From NCBI RefSeq assembly GCF_005233845.1, contig NZ_SZQL01000002.1, positions 310,001-374,000 of the forward strand: 64,000 bases of DNA, given 5' to 3'. Shown one piece after another: positions 1 through 8,894 of the stretch (positions within the stretch are counted from its first letter, which is position 1; each line of letters starts with the position of its first letter). Origin of the DNA: Ilyomonas limi (GTDB lineage: Bacteria; Bacteroidota; Bacteroidia; Chitinophagales; Chitinophagaceae). A program made the translations under genes and the position numbers. The notes below the pieces were generated by a model. It saw nothing but the letters and a program-made list of their open reading frames with translations. It had not been told where the DNA came from and ran no database searches.

Positions 1-226
1 CAGACTTTCCCCTTTCTGCTAATAAATGTGCTGTATGCGGTACGCTCAAAAAACTGTTCTTATAATTTAAGTATTGAAGTTTGTTTCCTGTTTACTAAAT
101 CAATAGCCAAAGTAATATATTAATACAAAAAAATACTGCATATTTACTTATTCAATGCTTGTCCTTTTTACAGTTAAACATTAAAGCTTGCCATAAGCTG
201 CTTAGCTTGTGTTAAGACCATAGTAA

Positions 227-1147
227 ATGAAACAAAATAACTACTCCCGCCGGCGTTTTATACAACACACGGCTGCATTACCGGGTGCTTTGCTGTTGCA
301 TGGATTATTTAATAAAAACACCTTTGCCGCAGGAGTTAAAAATGCTGTTGTTCCGGTGTATGCGCACCTGTGGGTGTATGCCAGCCGTTATCCGCCCGAT
401 TGGGATTGTACGCCTATCATGAACGAAGTATTTAGCGACCTGAAATATGCAGGCATGCAGGGCATAGAAGTAATGGAAATACACCTCCGGCACAATGATG
501 CAGTGGATAGATTTAACCAGCTTATTCAACAATATTCGCTGCCGGTTTCCGGTGCTTCTTACTATGGCGATATGTGGAATAAAAACGAGCATGAGAGAAT
601 TTTGGATGATTTAGAATTGGTAACGGCACGCCTGCACGCCATAGGCGGAACAATGCTGGGCATTACGGTGGGCGATGCGAAACACATAAAGACAGAAGCG
701 GAACTGGATGCGCAGGCAGATTTGTTGAAAAAAGCAATGGTGATTTGTGCCAAAAACAATATAGCTCCCAACCTGCACAACCATACGTTTGAAGTAGAAA
801 ACGGAATGCACGACCTGAAAGGCACGTTAGCCCGCATTCCTGATATAAAATTGGGTCCGGATTTAAACTGGCTGGTACGTGGTGGCGTTGATCCGGTATG
901 GTTTATTAAAACATACGGACATCAAATGGTGTATATGCACCTCCGCGATCAGGATGCAACCGGCAAATGGACGGAAGTAGTAGGTGAAGGCGTTATTGAT
1001 TTTCCGGCTATTGCACAAGCATTAAAAGCTATAAATTACAGCGGGAAAGCAGCTATAGAACTCGCATTTGATAAACCGCCGGTTAATCCTGTACGTGAAG
1101 ACTGGAAAATGAGCAGGCAGTATGTAAAGGAGGTGTTTGGGTGGTGA
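227..1147 (+). CDS. Tat-exported sugar phosphate isomerase/epimerase-like protein
   Basis: A 306-residue protein of the xylose isomerase-like TIM-barrel family (AP endonuclease 2 fold). The N-terminus has a twin-arginine motif, SRRRFIQ at residues 7-13, followed by a hydrophobic stretch, so export by Tat is likely. Barrel-type metal/substrate segments are visible as GIEVMEIHLRHND (about 80-92), NLHNHTFEVE (about 185), GPDLNW, YMHLRDQD and a C-terminal AAIELAF. Exported members of this family in Bacteroidota often sit beside GMC oxidoreductases and are thought to act on oxidised sugars. The next gene here is a GMC oxidoreductase, 161 bp downstream and separated by a 7-bp repeat tract. The exact substrate is unknown. 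The start at 227 is chosen because it gives the complete Tat signal. Confidence 0.85.
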   Translation: MKQNNYSRRRFIQHTAALPGALLLHGLFNKNTFAAGVKNAVVPVYAHLWVYASRYPPDWDCTPIMNEVFSDLKYAGMQGIEVMEIHLRHNDAVDRFNQLIQQYSLPVSGASYYGDMWNKNEHERILDDLELVTARLHAIGGTMLGITVGDAKHIKTEAELDAQADLLKKAMVICAKNNIAPNLHNHTFEVENGMHDLKGTLARIPDIKLGPDLNWLVRGGVDPVWFIKTYGHQMVYMHLRDQDATGKWTEVVGEGVIDFPAIAQALKAINYSGKAAIELAFDKPPVNPVREDWKMSRQYVKEVFGW

Positions 1148-1150
1148 TGT

Positions 1151-1282
1151 TGTGAATTGTCAATTGTGAATGGTGAATAAAAGACATAATTGAATTAGTT
1201 TATGAAAACTGCTTTCGCTCACAACTCACTATTCACAACTCACTATTCACAATTCACCGTTCATAATTCATCACTCACCAAT
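1151..1282. repeat. Degenerate heptanucleotide tandem repeats in two opposed blocks
   Basis: Four 7-bp units resembling TGTGAAT lie at 1151-1178, and nine units resembling CACAATT or CACTATT lie at 1220-1282. The second block is roughly the reverse complement of the first, so the transcript between the isomerase and the GMC gene could fold into a long imperfect hairpin. The unit length was counted directly; the role is unknown. Confidence 0.75.
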
Positions 1283-1308
1283 ATTCATAACATTCATCAT
1301 CAATCATC

Positions 1309-3027
1309 ATGGGTTTCAATGATTCTCTACCAACTCCAAACCTCAATGTAAAAGGAGTGCAACAGCATACATACGATGCCATTGTGATAGGCTCTGGCAT
1401 GACCGGGGGCTGGGCTGCTAAAGAGCTGTGCGAAAAAGGGTTACAAACATTGGTGCTGGAACGCGGGCGGCATGTAGAGCACATTAAAGATTATCCAACG
1501 GCTATGAAGGCGCCGTGGGAGTTGCCGCATCATGGTGCATTATCCGAGGCATTTAAAAAAGACAATCCCGTCCTCAGTCAATGTTATGCTGTGGATGAGG
1601 CAACACAGCATTTTTTTGTAAAAGACAATGAACATCCATACATACAACAACACCCGTTTGCATGGATACGTGGCTATCAAACCGGCGGCAAATCGCTGAT
1701 GTGGGCACGATGGACACAACGCTGGAGTGATCTTGATTTTGAAGCCAACGCAAAGCAAGGTATTGGAGTAGATTGGCCCATCCGCTACAAGGACATTGCA
1801 TCCTGGTACAGCTATGTGGAAAAATTTGTAGGTATCTGTGGTAACCGCGATGGCATTGCACATTTGCCCGATGGAGAGTTTCAGCCGCCAATGGAAATGA
1901 ACAGCGTAGAAAAGCATTTAAAAAACAGTGTGGAAACTGCTTTCCCCGGCAGGCATGTGATTATTTCAAGAACGGCCAATCTTACCAAAAGTTTAAACAG
2001 CAGAGGACCTTGCCAGTACCGGGATCGTTGTGCAAGAGGCTGTCCGTATGCCGGATACTTCAGCAGTGTATCCGCTACGTTGCCGGCAGCAAATGCCACA
2101 GGAAATATGACGCTGCGGCCTTTTTCTGTAGTGCATTCGCTCATTTACGATGAACAGCAAAAAAGGGTAAGGGGCGTAAGGGTAATTGATGCCAATACAA
2201 AAGAAGCAACGGAGTATTATGCAAAGATCATTTTCTTAAATGCCGGTACGCTTAATTCCACACTGGTTTTACTCAATTCTGCTTCTCCTTCTTTCCCCAA
2301 CGGCCTAGGTAACAATGAAGTGCTTGGGCATTACCTGATGGATCACAATTATCGCGGACACGCAGGTGGCACGTATGAAGGATTGCAGGATACTTATTAT
2401 TACGGCAGACGACCGGCAGGTATTTATATTCCGCGTTTTCGCAATGTAGGTAATGATGTGCAGAAAGATTTTATTCGCGGTTATGCTTTTGCCGCAGGCG
2501 GCAGCAGAAACCGGGGTGTTGAAACAAAAGAAACGATTGGCACTGCTTACAAGGAAAGCCTGACCGAGCCAGGCGCATGGAGTGTATGGATGACCGGTAT
2601 GGGTGAATGTTTGCCCGATTACAACAATAAAGTATCGCTAAGCAAAACGAAAAAAGACGACTGGGGCATACCACTGCTGGAAATAGATTGCCGGTTCCGC
2701 AACAATGAGTTGAGTATGTTGAAGGATATACTCACAACCAGTGCAGAAATGCTGGAAAGAGCAGGCTTTAAAAACATATATGCATACGACGATGAAGAAG
2801 CACCCGGCCTGGGCATACACGAAATGGGTACCGCGCGCATGGGCAAAGACCCGAAAACATCGGTACTCAATGGCAACAACCAGCTTTGGGATGCACCAAA
2901 TGTATTTGTAACCGATGGTGCTTGCATGGCTTCTACTGCCTGCCAAAATCCATCTTTAACGTATATGGCATTAACGGCAAGAGCCGCTCATTTTGCAGTG
3001 AATGAATTAAAAAGAGGAAATTTGTAA
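1309..3027 (+). CDS. GMC family FAD-dependent oxidoreductase
   Basis: A 572-residue glucose-methanol-choline oxidoreductase. The N-terminal Rossmann FAD motif is visible as IVIGSGMTGGWAAKELCEKG (about 26-45) with the acidic end TLVLERG. A cysteine-rich stretch CQYRDRCARGCPYAGY (about 235-250) is typical of the gluconate/sorbose dehydrogenase-like branch. The C-terminal GMC region ends with HEMGTARMG, VTDGACMASTACQNPSLTYMALTARA, which carries the usual His/Asn active-site area. It probably oxidises a sugar or sugar alcohol, and some relatives make 3-keto-glycosides. No signal peptide is visible; related enzymes are carried out by a partner subunit, which is not in this window. The start ATG lies directly after the heptamer tract. 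Confidence 0.9.
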   Translation: MGFNDSLPTPNLNVKGVQQHTYDAIVIGSGMTGGWAAKELCEKGLQTLVLERGRHVEHIKDYPTAMKAPWELPHHGALSEAFKKDNPVLSQCYAVDEATQHFFVKDNEHPYIQQHPFAWIRGYQTGGKSLMWARWTQRWSDLDFEANAKQGIGVDWPIRYKDIASWYSYVEKFVGICGNRDGIAHLPDGEFQPPMEMNSVEKHLKNSVETAFPGRHVIISRTANLTKSLNSRGPCQYRDRCARGCPYAGYFSSVSATLPAANATGNMTLRPFSVVHSLIYDEQQKRVRGVRVIDANTKEATEYYAKIIFLNAGTLNSTLVLLNSASPSFPNGLGNNEVLGHYLMDHNYRGHAGGTYEGLQDTYYYGRRPAGIYIPRFRNVGNDVQKDFIRGYAFAAGGSRNRGVETKETIGTAYKESLTEPGAWSVWMTGMGECLPDYNNKVSLSKTKKDDWGIPLLEIDCRFRNNELSMLKDILTTSAEMLERAGFKNIYAYDDEEAPGLGIHEMGTARMGKDPKTSVLNGNNQLWDAPNVFVTDGACMASTACQNPSLTYMALTARAAHFAVNELKRGNL

Positions 3028-3097
3028 AAGCATTTCCAATGTGCAGCTTTACTGCTGCTTTTCCATCAATAGTAAACCAGGCAAAACTATTTTATGG

Positions 3098-3676
3098 CTA
3101 CGCTTTATCTTCCCGCATAGCTTTTAATGCTTTTGCCCATCTTGCCAGTTCTTTCAGCATAGCGGCAGCCGCTTTTTCAGATATTTCATTTACTATAAAT
3201 TCATCCTGGTCATTGATATTCTTAGTGAAAAAAGGAAAATTGACAGCTTCGTAGAGCGGAACGACTTTAAAAGTAGATAAATCTGCCTTCAGACTATTAG
3301 CGGCTCTTGTACCAGCCGAAACACCACCATAGCTCACAATGCCTGCCGGCTTATAGCTCCACTCCTGGTACAGAAATTCCAGCGCATTGCGCAAGGGAGC
3401 AGGGTAATTAAAATCGTATTCAGCCGTCACAAAAATAAAGGCATCTGCTTCATCAATTTTTGCACTCCACCGTTTGGTGTGTTCATGTTCATACTTTTTC
3501 AGCACCGGATGGTTTGGCTCATCCATAAAAGGCAGGTTAATAGTAGCAAGATCTAACACTTCTACGTCAAAACTTCCCTGCTGTTTGGCAATGCCAGCAA
3601 TCCAATCCGTTACCAGTGGCCCTTTTCTGCCGGGCCTTACAGTGGAATTAATAATTTTTAATTTGTACATGTGCAA
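3098..3676 (-). CDS. NADPH-dependent FMN reductase family protein
   Basis: A 192-residue flavodoxin-fold protein of the NADPH-dependent FMN reductase family. The FMN phosphate loop is visible near the N-terminus as INSTVRPGRKG (about 9-19). A second flavin-contacting segment, FVTAEYDFNYPAPLRNALEF (about 100-120), and the YGGVSAG loop match the family well. These soluble enzymes reduce flavins or quinones. The gene stands alone: it points toward the GMC gene (convergent) and is 200 bp from the end of the efflux operon, so it is probably a single-gene unit. The substrate cannot be told from sequence. Confidence 0.87.
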   Translation of the reverse strand: MHMYKLKIINSTVRPGRKGPLVTDWIAGIAKQQGSFDVEVLDLATINLPFMDEPNHPVLKKYEHEHTKRWSAKIDEADAFIFVTAEYDFNYPAPLRNALEFLYQEWSYKPAGIVSYGGVSAGTRAANSLKADLSTFKVVPLYEAVNFPFFTKNINDQDEFIVNEISEKAAAAMLKELARWAKALKAMREDKA

Positions 3677-3877
3677 AGATTAATTCTAAAATTTTATAGG
3701 TCAGGCGTAAAAATAAAAAACTTCATCTTTTCTTTTTACGCCTGCTAATGGAATGGTATTTTCCAAAACTAAGTCATATCAGTATTTACAAAAAAAGAAT
3801 TAACGAGACAAAAACAAAGGGTGCAATTCCGTTCCGCAGGAAAACAATGAGATTGCTGTAATTAATCACCAAGCGCA

Positions 3878-4996
3878 TCAGCTTCTTTTACGATAGTTCC
3901 ATGTTGCCCAGCCATTTAAAACAAACGCAAACAACAAAATAATACCAATTTGCGGTGCAATATCAGCCAGTGAACTACCTTTCAGAACTACCCGCCGCAT
4001 TACTTCAATAAAATAAGATACCGGGTTGAATTTGGCAATCCATTGTGCCCATTGCGGCATACTTTCGATAGGCGTATATAAGCCGCCAAGGAGAATAAAA
4101 ATCATCATTAAAAAGAAAGAAATAAGCATTGCCTGTTGCTGTGTATTGCAGTAAGTAGAGATGAGTAATCCTAACCCTAATACCACCAGTAAATACACGG
4201 CTGCAAAGGCGTATATGGTAAGGAAACTGCCTGCAGGATGGATGCCATACACAATAAGTGAAATGGCTAAACCAATGGTGAGAATGAGCAAGCCCAATAC
4301 CCAAAACGGAATGAGCTTTCCTAAAATAAACTGGTACTTTTTAATGGGCGTTACATTTATTTGTTCAATGGTGCCAACTTCTTTTTCTTTTACAATGTTT
4401 AATGCTGCTAAAAAGGAACCAACCATTGTTACCAGCAACACCAGTATGCCGGGTACCATAAACAGTTTATAATCCATTAATGGATTGAACCAGTTGGAAG
4501 AAGTAATTTCAATAGTTGTTTGCGGACTAAAGCGCGGCAGTTGCATCCATTGCTGGCGTATTTCGTTATTGTAATCCTGCACAATGCTTTGCAGGTACGA
4601 GGCGCCCAACACAGCTTTTACCCCGTTAATAGCATTCACCGCCATAAACAACGGTGCTTTACTTTCTTTTACCAAATCCTTCTCAAAATGTACCGGAATT
4701 TCTACCACTATATCAGCATTTTCTTTCTCTACTTCTTCCACAGCTTTGTTGTAAGATGTGGTGTATTGGTCTAATTGGAAATAGCCGGAAGCAGTGACTT
4801 TGGAGATGAATTGTCTTGAATAATCACTATGGTCGTGGTCAACAATGGCGAGCTTAATATTTTTTACTTCATAATCAGCCGCCCACGGCAATACCAGCAA
4901 TTGAATAATAGGCATCATAAAAATGATGCGTAAAATAGCAGGATCTCGAAACACCTGTTTAAATTCTTTTTGCAATAAAAAACGCAAGGTTCTCAT
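3878..4996 (-). CDS. ABC-2 type transporter permease (second of pair)
   Basis: A 372-residue ABC-2 permease of the YhhJ/YbhR type. It has one N-terminal membrane segment (about 22-40), a long extracytoplasmic domain (about 45-175) and five further membrane helices from about 180 to the end. The conserved IVKEKEVGTIEQINVTPIK segment sits at about residue 203-222, the usual cytoplasmic loop. It is the last gene of the efflux operon and its ATG overlaps the stop of the preceding permease, so the two are translationally coupled and probably form a heterodimeric membrane domain. The substrate is unknown; related systems export drugs or dyes. Confidence 0.9.
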   Translation of the reverse strand: MRTLRFLLQKEFKQVFRDPAILRIIFMMPIIQLLVLPWAADYEVKNIKLAIVDHDHSDYSRQFISKVTASGYFQLDQYTTSYNKAVEEVEKENADIVVEIPVHFEKDLVKESKAPLFMAVNAINGVKAVLGASYLQSIVQDYNNEIRQQWMQLPRFSPQTTIEITSSNWFNPLMDYKLFMVPGILVLLVTMVGSFLAALNIVKEKEVGTIEQINVTPIKKYQFILGKLIPFWVLGLLILTIGLAISLIVYGIHPAGSFLTIYAFAAVYLLVVLGLGLLISTYCNTQQQAMLISFFLMMIFILLGGLYTPIESMPQWAQWIAKFNPVSYFIEVMRRVVLKGSSLADIAPQIGIILLFAFVLNGWATWNYRKRS

Positions 4997-6099
4997 GCCA
5001 GCCTGATTTTAAAGTTTTTAATACTTAATGCTAACAACAACAACGTCATGCCCGCAAGTATCAATGTCTCTTTCCAGATAAATTGAATGCCCAAACCTTT
5101 AATCATGATTGATTTTACAATGCTATAGAACCATCTTGCCGGTACGATGTTGGAAATCAGGCGCAAGGGTAACGGCATATTTTCTATTGGGAACATAAAA
5201 CCGCTGAGCATAACCGTTGGTAAAAACATACCAATCAATGCAATGAACATAGCCGTTTGCTGGGAATCTGTAACATTGGAAATTAATAAGCCAAAGGATA
5301 AACAGGTGATAATAAATAAGATGCCTTCGCTCATTAATAACAGGATGCTTCCGTTTATCGGCACATTCAATACATACACACTTAATAGCAAAATACTGAT
5401 AATATTGATGATGGATAACAGCAGGTAAGGCACGGCTTTAGCAACAATAATTTTGAGTGGTCGCACCGGCGAGACCAGCATTACTTCCATCGTACCGGCT
5501 TCCTTTTCGCGTACAATGGTTATAGCTGTCATCATCGTACAAACCAGCATAAGTACCATTGCCATTACGCCCGGCACAAAGCTGTAAGCACCTTTCAATT
5601 GAGGATTGTACAGCATACGTTGTTGTATGTCTATTGTATAAGGCAACAGTGCATTTTGCGTAATCTCTTTTTGATAATCCATGATAATAGCCGCAGCATA
5701 AGCTGTAAGTGTAGTAGCCGTATTAGGATCGGTGGCATCGGCAATAATTTGTACCTGCGCTTTATTTAAATGCTGCAAATCGGAGGCAAATGCGGGTGGA
5801 AAAACAATGGCAATTTTAGCTTCACCCTTTTGAAACACCCCCTCCAGATCTTTATTGCTGTAAATATTTTTCTCGAAATCGAAATAACGGCTGGCATTTA
5901 TTTGTGCAATCAATTGTTGAGAGGCTGCATCTCTGGCATTATCCAGCACTACAAAATTTGCATTCTTTACTTCGTTGGTGAGTGCAAATCCAAAAATGAT
6001 GATTTGCACCAGCGGCATTCCCAACAAAATAAAAAGCGTTCTTCTATCGCGAAAAATGTGATAGAATTCTTTTTTTACAAATGCTAAAAATTGATTCAT
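4993..6099 (-). CDS. ABC-2 type transporter permease (first of pair)
   Basis: A 368-residue ABC-2 permease similar in layout to the downstream one. It has an N-terminal membrane segment, a large external domain and a C-terminal set of helices. The loop VREKEAGTMEVMLVSPVRP is at about 195-214. It ends in a 4-base overlap with the next permease. The gap of about 176 bp from the upstream ATPase gene is the longest inside the operon; it carries no clear promoter. It pairs with the two ATPases and the HlyD/TolC proteins to make a tripartite exporter resembling E. coli YbhFSR. Confidence 0.9.
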   Translation of the reverse strand: MNQFLAFVKKEFYHIFRDRRTLFILLGMPLVQIIIFGFALTNEVKNANFVVLDNARDAASQQLIAQINASRYFDFEKNIYSNKDLEGVFQKGEAKIAIVFPPAFASDLQHLNKAQVQIIADATDPNTATTLTAYAAAIIMDYQKEITQNALLPYTIDIQQRMLYNPQLKGAYSFVPGVMAMVLMLVCTMMTAITIVREKEAGTMEVMLVSPVRPLKIIVAKAVPYLLLSIINIISILLLSVYVLNVPINGSILLLMSEGILFIITCLSFGLLISNVTDSQQTAMFIALIGMFLPTVMLSGFMFPIENMPLPLRLISNIVPARWFYSIVKSIMIKGLGIQFIWKETLILAGMTLLLLALSIKNFKIRLA

Positions 6100-6275
6100 A
6101 GCAGTAATTTTTTGATAAGGATGTAACTGATTGATTACTGATAAGACTGATTCGTTTACTTAATAAACTTCTTTTTATTCCTATTCCAAACTAATTCGTA
6201 CAATTAGATTAGACAAATCCATGTTCAACTAACTCCATTCAAATCTGTATTGGTAACATCCGTGTTATCCGTGTG

Positions 6276-7022
6276 CTACGCATCACTTCGCGTTGCCTTT
6301 CTCGCTAACTGCAAAAACACGTCATCCATCGTTGCAGCATTATATGTCTCTTTCAATCCGGCGGGCGTATCTAATGCTTCTATTTTCCCATCTACCATAA
6401 TAGAAATGCGATTGCAATACTCGGCCTCATCCATGTAATGCGTGGTTACAAATATGGTGATGCCGGCGGTGGCCGCTTCGTAAATCATATTCCAAAATTC
6501 ACGGCGCGTTACCGGGTCCACACCGCCGGTTGGCTCATCCAAAAACACAATCTGCGGCTCATGGAAGACAGCAACGGAAAAAGCCAGCTTTTGCTTCAAG
6601 CCTAATGGTAAAGAACCTACGAGTTTATCACCTTCCGCTTCGAGGTTTAACTGCTGTAGCAATTGTGCTGTTTTATCTTTTATAAATGCATCGCTTTTGC
6701 CATAAATACCTGCATAAAACCGGATATTTTCTTTGATGGTTAAATCTTCATACAACGAAAACTTCTGGCTCATATAACCAATATTTTGCTTAATTTTTTC
6801 GGTTTGTTTATACACATCAAAACCAGCAATGGTTGCTTTGCCGGATGTAGGCAAAGAAAGTCCGCACAACATGCGCATAGCGGTTGTTTTACCTGCGCCA
6901 TTAGCACCCAGAAAACCAAAAATTTCTCCTTTCTGCACCTCAAAAGAAATGGCATCTACTGCCGTAAAATCACCAAAGCGCTTGGTAAGATGCTCCGTAT
7001 ATATAATTGGCTGCTCAGTCAT
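6276..7022 (-). CDS. ABC transporter ATP-binding protein with variant signature motif
   Basis: A 248-residue ABC ATPase. Walker A is GANGAGKTT (about 39-47), Walker B is IVFLDEPTGGVDP and the switch His is in TTHYMDEAE. The signature loop reads LPLGLKQK instead of LSGGQ, as is known for the C-terminal half of YbhF-like two-domain ATPases. It overlaps the next-upstream ATPase gene by 8 bases. The two proteins therefore look like the separate halves of a YbhF-type ATPase, probably working as a heterodimer with one canonical and one degenerate site. Confidence 0.92.
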   Translation of the reverse strand: MTEQPIIYTEHLTKRFGDFTAVDAISFEVQKGEIFGFLGANGAGKTTAMRMLCGLSLPTSGKATIAGFDVYKQTEKIKQNIGYMSQKFSLYEDLTIKENIRFYAGIYGKSDAFIKDKTAQLLQQLNLEAEGDKLVGSLPLGLKQKLAFSVAVFHEPQIVFLDEPTGGVDPVTRREFWNMIYEAATAGITIFVTTHYMDEAEYCNRISIMVDGKIEALDTPAGLKETYNAATMDDVFLQLARKATRSDA

Positions 7023-7941
7023 GTTTGTGTTGCATTAATTGCATAAAACAATCTTCAATCGTAGGCGTTACAGCATGTATATCGGCATCAGCATAACCTG
7101 TTGAAGCGAGGTATTGCCGCATTACCTTTTTATCATACCTCTCCTTCATTATTACATGATGATATTCGCCAAAAGAATACGCATCTTCTATTGCATTCCA
7201 TTGTTTTAAAACCTGCAATAAACCGTACATATTTTGCGCTTTTACTGCAAGAATGTTGTGATTAAAACTTTGAATGATTTGCTGGGGTGTGCCGGTAGTC
7301 ATTATCTTTCCTTTTTGCATTAAAGCAACCCTATCGCATAGCGAAGCTTCATCCATGTAAGGGGTTGAAACAAGAATAGTAATGCCCTGCTGCCGGAGAT
7401 TGCGAAGCATATCCCAAAACTCTTTTCGTGACACTGCATCTACGCCAGTGGTCGGCTCATCTAAAAACAAAACAACGGGTTTATGAATGAGCGCACAACA
7501 AAGGGCCAACTTCTGCTTCATACCGCCCGACAACTTGCCTGCCTTGCGTGTTTTGAATGGCTCTATCTGCACATAAATATCTTTGATGAGCGTATAATTT
7601 TCCGTTACCGATGTCTTGAATATAGTAGCAAAAAAATGCAGGTTTTCTTCTACTGTTAAATCCTGGTACAACGAAAATCTGCCGGGCATATACCCTACTT
7701 TTTGACGAATAGCTTGGTAATCTTTTACTATGTCCGAACCATCCACCGTTGCACCGCCGCTATCTGGCAATAAGAGTGTGGTGAGCATACGAAAGATAGA
7801 TGTTTTGCCGGCGCCATCCGGACCAATAATGCCAAATAATTCGCCTCTCGCCACATCAAAAGATACGCCCTGCACCGCTTCAATTATTGCTTTGCCGCTC
7901 TTATATTGCTTCACCAAATTATGCACTGCAACCGCACTCAT
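7015..7941 (-). CDS. ABC transporter ATP-binding protein (canonical half)
   Basis: A 308-residue ABC ATPase. Walker A is GPDGAGKTS (about 39-47), the signature is LSGGMKQK, Walker B is VLFLDEPTTGVD, and a C-terminal extension of about 80 residues follows the nucleotide-binding domain. It corresponds to the N-terminal half of E. coli YbhF. The start is 2 bases past the stop of the hlyD-like gene, indicating one transcript. It energises export through the two ABC-2 permeases downstream. Confidence 0.92.
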   Translation of the reverse strand: MSAVAVHNLVKQYKSGKAIIEAVQGVSFDVARGELFGIIGPDGAGKTSIFRMLTTLLLPDSGGATVDGSDIVKDYQAIRQKVGYMPGRFSLYQDLTVEENLHFFATIFKTSVTENYTLIKDIYVQIEPFKTRKAGKLSGGMKQKLALCCALIHKPVVLFLDEPTTGVDAVSRKEFWDMLRNLRQQGITILVSTPYMDEASLCDRVALMQKGKIMTTGTPQQIIQSFNHNILAVKAQNMYGLLQVLKQWNAIEDAYSFGEYHHVIMKERYDKKVMRQYLASTGYADADIHAVTPTIEDCFMQLMQHKHD

Positions 7942-7943
7942 GG

Positions 7944-8891
7944 TTATGGATTTTGCAATTGTACTTCCCCATACATACCTATCTTCAAATAACCATCATT
8001 CTTCACTCTTATCTTCACTGCATATACCAAATTCGCACGTTCCTCTTTGGTTTGAATAGTCTTGGGTGTAAATTCTGCTTTGTCCGAAATCCAGTAGATC
8101 GTTCCGCTATACGTGCGGTATTGGTCTGCACCGTTATCTACTAATACTTTTACCTGTTGCCCCAATTTTAGTTGCGATAACTGTGCGCCGGTTATGTATG
8201 CTCGTAGTGTTAATGTAGATAAATTTGCAATTTTATACAAGGCTTTTCCGGGTGCTGTTACTTCGCCTTGTTCGGCATATTTAGTAATGACTGTACCGCT
8301 GACAGGATTAACAACCCTGGCTTTGGAGATTTGCTCTTCTACCTGTGCAGCCTGCTTCTGCAAGGGCGCACTTTCGCTTAAAATGCTGCGGTTTTGCGTG
8401 GCAATATTACTGCGCTGCACGGCAATTTGCTGCTGCGTTACGTCCATTTGTTTTTGCAAAACATCTACCTGTGCGTTCAAATCATCCAATTGCTTGCCGG
8501 TGGCAGCATCGGCTTTTACAAGGCGCTCCGTGCGGTCTCTTTCGTGCAATAAATTCTTCAATTGTGCCTGTTGCACCGCTAACTGATTTTGTAGCAATTG
8601 TATTTGTGGTGCCACATTAGCGGTTTTTTTGGACAGTGATTGAATAGTTGCCCTTACCTGTTCCTTTTGCAAAGCCAGATTGGTAGAATCAATAACGCCA
8701 ACAATTTGCCCCTGGCTTAACGAATCACCTTCATTTACGTTAAATGATAGTATCTGTCCGCTTAGTTGTGAGGAGACTACCACTTCATCTGCTTCAAAAG
8801 AACCCGAAGCATCATAATGCTCTTGTTTGTTGCCGCAGGCCTGCAATAAAATAAAAAGTAGTAAGGGAAGAATAAATTGTTTCGTGCGCAT
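7944..8891 (-). CDS. HlyD family periplasmic adaptor (membrane fusion lipoprotein)
   Basis: A 315-residue membrane fusion protein. The N-terminus MRTKQFILPLLLFILLQACG ends in a lipobox (LQAC, Cys19), so it is probably lipid anchored. A split biotinyl-lipoyl domain (about 40-70 with GQILSFNVNEGD, and about 200-225) flanks a long Gln-rich coiled-coil hairpin (about 80-190). A beta-barrel region follows (about 230-315). It would bridge the inner-membrane ABC transporter to the TolC-like channel encoded just upstream, 3 bp away. Closest in layout to YbhG. Confidence 0.92.
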   Translation of the reverse strand: MRTKQFILPLLLFILLQACGNKQEHYDASGSFEADEVVVSSQLSGQILSFNVNEGDSLSQGQIVGVIDSTNLALQKEQVRATIQSLSKKTANVAPQIQLLQNQLAVQQAQLKNLLHERDRTERLVKADAATGKQLDDLNAQVDVLQKQMDVTQQQIAVQRSNIATQNRSILSESAPLQKQAAQVEEQISKARVVNPVSGTVITKYAEQGEVTAPGKALYKIANLSTLTLRAYITGAQLSQLKLGQQVKVLVDNGADQYRTYSGTIYWISDKAEFTPKTIQTKEERANLVYAVKIRVKNDGYLKIGMYGEVQLQNP

Positions 8892-8894
8892 AAA

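Noticed and set aside
1-226. An open frame at the left edge reaching about base 123
   Set aside because: It has no recognisable motif or codon pattern, and is probably a chance open frame; only an upstream sequence could decide.
1220-1282. Repeat tract as a CRISPR array
   Set aside because: Units are 7 bp and contiguous, with no spacers of 25-40 bp.
6100-6275. An internal promoter between the second ATPase and first permease genes
   Set aside because: No TTTG/TAnnTTTG pair at usable spacing on the minus strand was found.
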